A stretch of 10,693 nt of DNA, from positions 53,657-64,349 of the forward strand of contig DEHT01000055.1 in the NCBI GenBank assembly GCA_002352045.1. Reading direction: 5' to 3'. Positions within the stretch are counted from its first letter, which is position 1. Each line of letters opens with the position of its first letter. Source of the DNA: Chitinophagaceae bacterium UBA2793. Lineage in GTDB: Bacteria; Bacteroidota; Bacteroidia; Chitinophagales; Chitinophagaceae. A model generated the notes under the pieces. The model was not told where the DNA came from and searched no databases. It worked only from the letters and a program-made list of their open reading frames with translations. Below are positions 7,922-10,693 of the stretch, piece by piece. The translations under genes were made by a program, and so were the position numbers.

Positions 7922-7965
7922 CTCAAAGTATCAAAGCAACAAAAATAATCTTGCTGTGCTTTGAG
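7922..7965. repeat. Nested hairpin in the spacer before the 419-aa gene
   Basis: Within the 212-bp noncoding stretch 7826-8037, CTCAAAG (7922-7928) pairs with CTTTGAG (7959-7965). Inside it AGCAA (7935-7939) pairs with TTGCT (7951-7955) around an A-rich loop. A competing register pairs CAAAGCA (7932-7938) with TGCTTTG (7957-7963). CAAAG words recur at 7924 and 7932. It is not preceded by a gene on the plus strand. On the minus strand it lies 72 nt past the pseudouridine synthase stop. It could be a terminator, a 5' leader structure or a dispersed-repeat remnant. Confidence 0.45.
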
Positions 7966-7984
7966 TCGCTGTGAGATTATAAGC

Positions 7985-8020
7985 GGCGTAGTACAAAAGC
8001 ATTGCGATGCGGCTACTGCC
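7985..8020 (-). terminator. Nested hairpin, possible transcription end of the pseudouridine synthase gene
   Basis: GGCGTAG (7985-7991) pairs with CTAC-T-GCC (8013-8020) with one bulged T, enclosing a small hairpin GCAT-TGCG-ATGC (7999-8010). On the minus strand this starts 17 nt after the pseudouridine synthase stop codon. The inner stem is followed by TTTTGT but has only 4 bp, and the outer stem has no T run after it. Position supports a terminator or 3' protective structure; the missing T tract argues against a standard intrinsic terminator. Confidence 0.35.
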
Positions 8021-8037
8021 ACTTTTCTACTTACAAA

Positions 8038-8622
8038 TTAAATTCCCAGCAATGTAAAAAAATCTTTTTCCTTCATTTCTCTAACCGCACCGGGTTGCAA
8101 ATTGTTCAATTCAATATTACTGATGGAAAGTCTAATTAAGCGTTGGCACCTATGCCTTGCTGCCAATACCATTTTACGCACCTGCCGGTATTTGCCTTCC
8201 GCTAAAGTAATCAACAACCAGGTGTGCGCATACGCATTGCGACGATCGGTTGCATAAGCATATAAGCTTTCGGGGTTTGTTATTTGCTCAAAAGAAATAG
8301 GTTTGGCTATATATTGTTCACCCTCTTTTATTTTTATGGTGATGCCCTCTCTTATTTGTTGAATGGTTTCGTTGCTCATTTTGTTTTGCACCATTACTAA
8401 GTAAGTACGTAAATGGGGTTGTGAGTCTAAAAATAATAGTCGGGTTATTTTTTTGTTGGTAGTGAGTAATAGCAAACCTTCGGAGTCCATGTCGAGTCGG
8501 CCAATAGCATGTGTGTCTTCCGGAAAAGTAAAATCTAAATCGCCGAGCAAGCCCACTTTATGTGAGCTTATAAACTGCGAAACCATGCCACGGGGTTTGT
8601 TGATGATGAAGTAGCGATGCAA
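8038..8622 (-). CDS. RsuA/RluB/RluE/RluF-family rRNA pseudouridine synthase (RluE-like)
   Basis: This enzyme isomerises a specific uridine in ribosomal RNA to pseudouridine. The 194-residue protein begins with HRYFIINKPRGMVSQF (2-17), the substrate-loop region typical of RluE, and carries the catalytic block GRLDMDSEGLLLLT (41-54) with Asp44 as the nucleophile. RTYLV (72-76) and EGKYRQVRKM (142-151, the usual EGxxRQIRRM) follow. No S4 RNA-binding domain precedes the catalytic domain, and the length is close to that of E. coli RluE, which modifies 23S rRNA U2457. The exact target here is inferred, so I give no symbol. The start is TTG at 8620-8622: the frame closes 7 codons upstream, and the next ATG (residue 13) would delete conserved residues. 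It lies 54 nt downstream of the Fic gene on the same strand and could be co-transcribed with it. Confidence 0.93.
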   Translation of the reverse strand: MHRYFIINKPRGMVSQFISSHKVGLLGDLDFTFPEDTHAIGRLDMDSEGLLLLTTNKKITRLLFLDSQPHLRTYLVMVQNKMSNETIQQIREGITIKIKEGEQYIAKPISFEQITNPESLYAYATDRRNAYAHTWLLITLAEGKYRQVRKMVLAARHRCQRLIRLSISNIELNNLQPGAVREMKEKDFFTLLGI

Positions 8623-8676
8623 GGAGAATTGTTTAAGGCAAGATTACGAAGAATTATTAGGTGCGGTTTAGGTTCT

Positions 8677-9972
8677 TTAGTTTAATAAGCTATTGAATTT
8701 TTCCGACCGTATGAAATTACTTTTAACGTTATTTACAGGTATCATCTGCAAATATCCCATTGCTACTAAATTTGTTAAATCTGTTCTGGCGGTGTAATTA
8801 GCTACCGAAAATATGTTTGCAATTTCTTTTACAGAAAAAACTATTTCGGGTTCATCGTACAGCATTTTAAGTATTTGAGCCTGTCTTTCGTTTACATTTT
8901 CCAGTTTTAAAAACTGAACTACCTGCAAATTTTCTTTTTGTTTTTCTTTTATATATTTTTTCAAAGCATCAATAGCTTTGTGCATTACATCAATATGATA
9001 GGTAATAAAGTAAGTTAAATCCATTTCGTCATGTTCTGTATATAAGTATGCCTTTTCATATTGATTTTTGGAACCTTGTATAATTTTAGAAATTGACAAA
9101 TACTCCGTAAGCCAATATCCTTTTTTTAAAAGATACCAATAAAATAAAGCTCGTGCTGTTCTGCCATTACCATCGGTAAAAGGGTGTATCCATCCAATTA
9201 GAAAGTGAATGATTATTCCTTTTAAAATTGGATGAATAAAATCATCTTCATTATCTGCATTAAAAAAAATACAGAGTTTTTCTATTAACTTGTTTATTTC
9301 TTCATGTTTGGGTGGTGTATGTACAACTTCGCTGCTACTGTGGTTTACTACATACACATCGTCCGATTGCCTGAATGCTCCTTCTTCTGCTTTGTTTTCT
9401 AAAGTTTTATTGCACATTAAGTGGTGTATGTTCAATAAGTTTTCAGGAGTTAAATCATGAGTTTTGTGATGTACAATATGGTTTATTGTGTGATAGTTAT
9501 TTACTATCATTTGGTCGCTTTTATTTTTTGGTTTTATTTCTTTGCGCAACATTTCTTTTGCTTTCTTACGGGTGGTGGCTGCGCCTTCCATAATGCTGCT
9601 GCTAATGGCTTCCTCCATTATTGAGCTTACCAGGTACCTGGTTTTATCATTTTCCGGTATTACACTTTTTGCACCCAAGTATCCTCCAATATGCATATCA
9701 AACTGATGCAGAGATTTTTGAATAAAATCAGTATTGTAATAATTAAAATGATGATTATGTAACGTAATATTTTTATAATTAATGAGCCTTACCAGTTTTG
9801 TACTATTCCAAATTTGCTGAGCTGTAAGCGTCCCTAACTTTTTATACTTAATCTTATCCCAATACAAATAAGCATTATTTATTTCCTTAATTTTTGATGC
9901 AATTGCCGAATCATTCATTCTTCCCAACGCTTCATTAATATCATACGAAGGAGTGGTTTCAATCATAATCAA
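8677..9972 (-). CDS. Fic-family protein (AMPylase-type) with N-terminal inhibitory motif and C-terminal winged helix
   Basis: Fic enzymes transfer AMP, or another nucleotide part, from a nucleotide cofactor to protein hydroxyls. The 431-residue protein shows an N-terminal region with YLYWDKIKYKKL (35-46), then the likely self-inhibitory motif SSIMEG (125-130, pattern S/TxxxEG/N with Glu129). The Fic core has the complete active-site loop HPFTDGNGRTAR (263-274), with catalytic His263 and the phosphate-binding Gly-Asn-Gly-Arg, and the flap-like VVNHSSSEVVHTPP (208-221). The C-terminal region (about 360-425) resembles a winged helix-turn-helix with VKEIANIFSVANYTARTDLTNLVAMGYL (381-408). All key residues are intact, so activity held in check by Glu129 is expected from class II Fic proteins. 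The start is TTG at 9972 or, more likely, ATG at 9966 two codons later. No separate antitoxin gene is adjacent. The target is unknown; roles range from toxin to self-regulating modifier. Confidence 0.95.
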   Translation of the reverse strand: MIMIETTPSYDINEALGRMNDSAIASKIKEINNAYLYWDKIKYKKLGTLTAQQIWNSTKLVRLINYKNITLHNHHFNYYNTDFIQKSLHQFDMHIGGYLGAKSVIPENDKTRYLVSSIMEEAISSSIMEGAATTRKKAKEMLRKEIKPKNKSDQMIVNNYHTINHIVHHKTHDLTPENLLNIHHLMCNKTLENKAEEGAFRQSDDVYVVNHSSSEVVHTPPKHEEINKLIEKLCIFFNADNEDDFIHPILKGIIIHFLIGWIHPFTDGNGRTARALFYWYLLKKGYWLTEYLSISKIIQGSKNQYEKAYLYTEHDEMDLTYFITYHIDVMHKAIDALKKYIKEKQKENLQVVQFLKLENVNERQAQILKMLYDEPEIVFSVKEIANIFSVANYTARTDLTNLVAMGYLQMIPVNNVKSNFIRSEKFNSLLN

Positions 9973-9984
9973 TATATTATAGAC

Positions 9985-9992
9985 TAAAGATA
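9985..9992 (-). promoter_or_regulatory. Candidate -7 promoter box for the Fic gene
   Basis: TATCTTTA on the minus strand matches TAnnTTTG at all but the last base and lies 18 nt before the ATG at 9966. No convincing TTG lies 17-23 nt upstream; that interval is taken up by the CAAGTA/TACTTG palindrome instead. This could mean an activator- or repressor-controlled promoter, or a chance match in AT-rich DNA. Confidence 0.3.
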
Positions 9993-10000
9993 AATCAAAA

Positions 10001-10014
10001 CAAGTAAATACTTG
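10001..10014. promoter_or_regulatory. Operator-like palindrome upstream of the Fic gene
   Basis: CAAGTA (10001-10006) and TACTTG (10009-10014) form perfect 6-bp arms around AA, 34 nt before the ATG at 9966 and next to the candidate -7 box. This spacing suits binding by a dimeric regulator. The C-terminal winged helix of the Fic protein itself is one candidate binder, which is inference. Confidence 0.4.
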
Positions 10015-10030
10015 CTAATTTTACTAAAAC

Positions 10031-10056
10031 TGGCAAGAACTTATAAGTTCTTGCCA
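10031..10056 (-). terminator. Perfect 26-bp palindrome, probable carB transcription terminator
   Basis: TGGCAAGAACTTA is followed immediately by its exact reverse complement, giving 13-bp arms with no spacer. As RNA the stem would be about 11 bp with a short AU loop. On the minus strand it is followed by GTTTTAG, so it fits an intrinsic terminator ending carB transcription about 160 nt past the carB stop and before the Fic promoter. On the plus strand ATCAAATCTTTT follows, a poorer T tract. A protein-binding site is the alternative. Confidence 0.55.
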
Positions 10057-10156
10057 TCAAATCTTTTGCGGTAGTATTAATTTAAATGTGAAAGTGGTTG
10101 ATTAATATAAGTTTATACAATAGTATATAAAACAGTAATGTAAAGCCGGTGTAATT

Positions 10157-10170
10157 ACAACTTTAGTTGT
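10157..10170. repeat. Short inverted repeat in the Fic-carB spacer
   Basis: ACAACT (10157-10162) and AGTTGT (10165-10170) flank TT. It lies about 50 nt beyond the carB stop on the minus strand, has no T tract after it, and is AT-rich, so a terminator role is weak. The surrounding spacer 9973-10219 contains no open frame I would call a gene; it also holds TATAC/GTATA (10114-10127) and TTTTA/TAAAA (10019-10029). Confidence 0.4.
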
Positions 10171-10219
10171 TAATATTAAATAAGCACTTTTAGAAGAAGG
10201 ATAATTGAGTACTAAAAAT

Positions 10220-10693
10220 CTATTTACTCAAATGCATACTCCTCTCCTTATACAATTGCCTAAAGTAGGGGTCTTTTAAATCTTTAATAAAACGAATGGC
10301 TTCGCCGGTGCTCTTCATTTCGGGGCCCAGTTCTTTATTAACGCCGGGGAATTTATTGAAAGAAAAAACCGGTTCTTTAATAGCATAACCTTCTAATTTT
10401 TTCTCAAAACTATAGTCGCTCAGTTTTGCGGCACCCAACATTACTTTGGTGGCAATATTTAAGTACGGAATTTGATAAGCTTTGGCAATAAAAGGTGTAG
10501 TGCGGCTTGCTCTTGGGTTAGCTTCAATAACATATACATTACCATCTTTAATAGCAAACTGAATGTTGATGAGACCTTTAATGTTTAAGGCCCTGGCAAT
10601 TTTTTCGGCATACTCTTCCATGGTATGTACCACCAAAGGACTAAGATTAAATTGCGGCAACACTGCATTGCTATCGCCGCTATGAATACCTGC
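10220..10693 (-). CDS. carB: Carbamoyl-phosphate synthase large subunit, C-terminal 157 residues; 5' end outside the window
   Basis: CarB makes carbamoyl phosphate from bicarbonate, glutamine-derived ammonia and two ATP for pyrimidine and arginine synthesis, working with the small subunit CarA in the cytoplasm. The frame continues to the window edge and reads AGIHSGDSNAVLP at its start, a hallmark of the second ATP-grasp domain. The C-lobe follows with NIQFAIKDGNVYVIEANPRASRT (visible 43-65), carrying the metal- and ATP-binding Gln45, Glu57, Asn59 and Arg61. KFPGVNKELGPEMKSTGEAI comes next, and the protein then ends 24 residues later at DPYFRQLYKERSMHLSK. Most bacterial CarB proteins continue for over 100 residues beyond GPEMKSTGE with an MGS-like allosteric domain, which is absent here. 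The natural-looking conserved tail suggests a lineage form rather than a frameshift. The GTG at 10661-10663 is internal, not the start. Confidence 0.96.
   Translation of the reverse strand, partial: AGIHSGDSNAVLPQFNLSPLVVHTMEEYAEKIARALNIKGLINIQFAIKDGNVYVIEANPRASRTTPFIAKAYQIPYLNIATKVMLGAAKLSDYSFEKKLEGYAIKEPVFSFNKFPGVNKELGPEMKSTGEAIRFIKDLKDPYFRQLYKERSMHLSK

Noticed and set aside
7920..8025. CRISPR array or tandem repeat
   Set aside because: There are inverted repeats but no regularly spaced direct repeats with unique spacers.
8623..8676. Small antitoxin gene between the Fic and pseudouridine synthase genes
   Set aside because: The 54-nt gap is too short for a gene and contains in-frame stops. 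The inhibitory motif is already inside the Fic protein.
9375..9593. Plus-strand open frame of 72 codons rich in Leu, Phe and Cys
   Set aside because: It is antisense to the Fic gene in a conserved part of that protein; the hydrophobic composition is a by-product of AT-rich reverse codons. A membrane-bound antitoxin was considered but there is no independent support.
9985..10014. Full sigma-70-like promoter for the Fic gene
   Set aside because: No -35/-33 element at proper spacing; only the -7-like box and the palindrome were kept, at low confidence.
1..10693. Mobile element or genomic island
   Set aside because: No transposase, integrase, tRNA attachment site or direct-repeat borders were seen; most genes are housekeeping and composition looks even across the window.

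Overview
The window is chromosomal DNA from a low-GC member of the Bacteroidota, most likely a Chitinophagaceae-like bacterium. This is inferred from four things: the AT-rich sequence, export signals that end in a Ser-Gln junction (the TlpA-like and 419-aa proteins), a CarB that ends before the usual C-terminal allosteric domain, and a ComEC without a recognisable metallo-beta-lactamase domain. The weak Shine-Dalgarno signals and promoter-like boxes close to TAnnTTTG fit the same group. No tRNA, rRNA, insertion sequence, phage gene or CRISPR array is visible.

Layout. Positions 1-1032 (+) hold the 3' part of a polysaccharide-deacetylase-family gene. It overlaps tail to tail with a minus-strand block of an EamA-type transporter (1010-1933) directly behind purH (1939-3444), with comEC (3580-5676) upstream. 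Across a 144-bp divergent spacer lies a plus-strand gene for an exported TlpA/ResA-like thioredoxin (5821-6561). It converges, with a 4-nt gap, on a minus-strand gene for an exported helix-rich protein of unknown function (6566-7825). Further minus-strand genes are an RluE/RsuA-type rRNA pseudouridine synthase (8038-8622), a Fic-family AMPylase-like protein (8677-9966 or 9972), and the 3' end of carB (10220-10693, running off the window).

How the genes work together. Most are housekeeping genes: purine synthesis (purH), pyrimidine/arginine precursor synthesis (carB), ribosome modification and DNA uptake. The closest transcriptional link is purH to the transporter, with 5 nt between them. The Fic gene is the most accessory-like element. 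It has a complete HPFTDGNGRTAR motif, an N-terminal self-inhibitory motif, a C-terminal winged helix, and an operator-like palindrome just upstream.

Two noncoding stretches stand out. The Fic-carB spacer (9973-10219) has five inverted repeats, including a perfect 26-bp palindrome. The 212-bp spacer at 7826-8037 contains two nested hairpins. I see no strong evidence for a wholly new multi-gene system. The best leads are these spacers, the Fic gene with its putative operator, and the cysteine-containing exported protein facing the thioredoxin gene.
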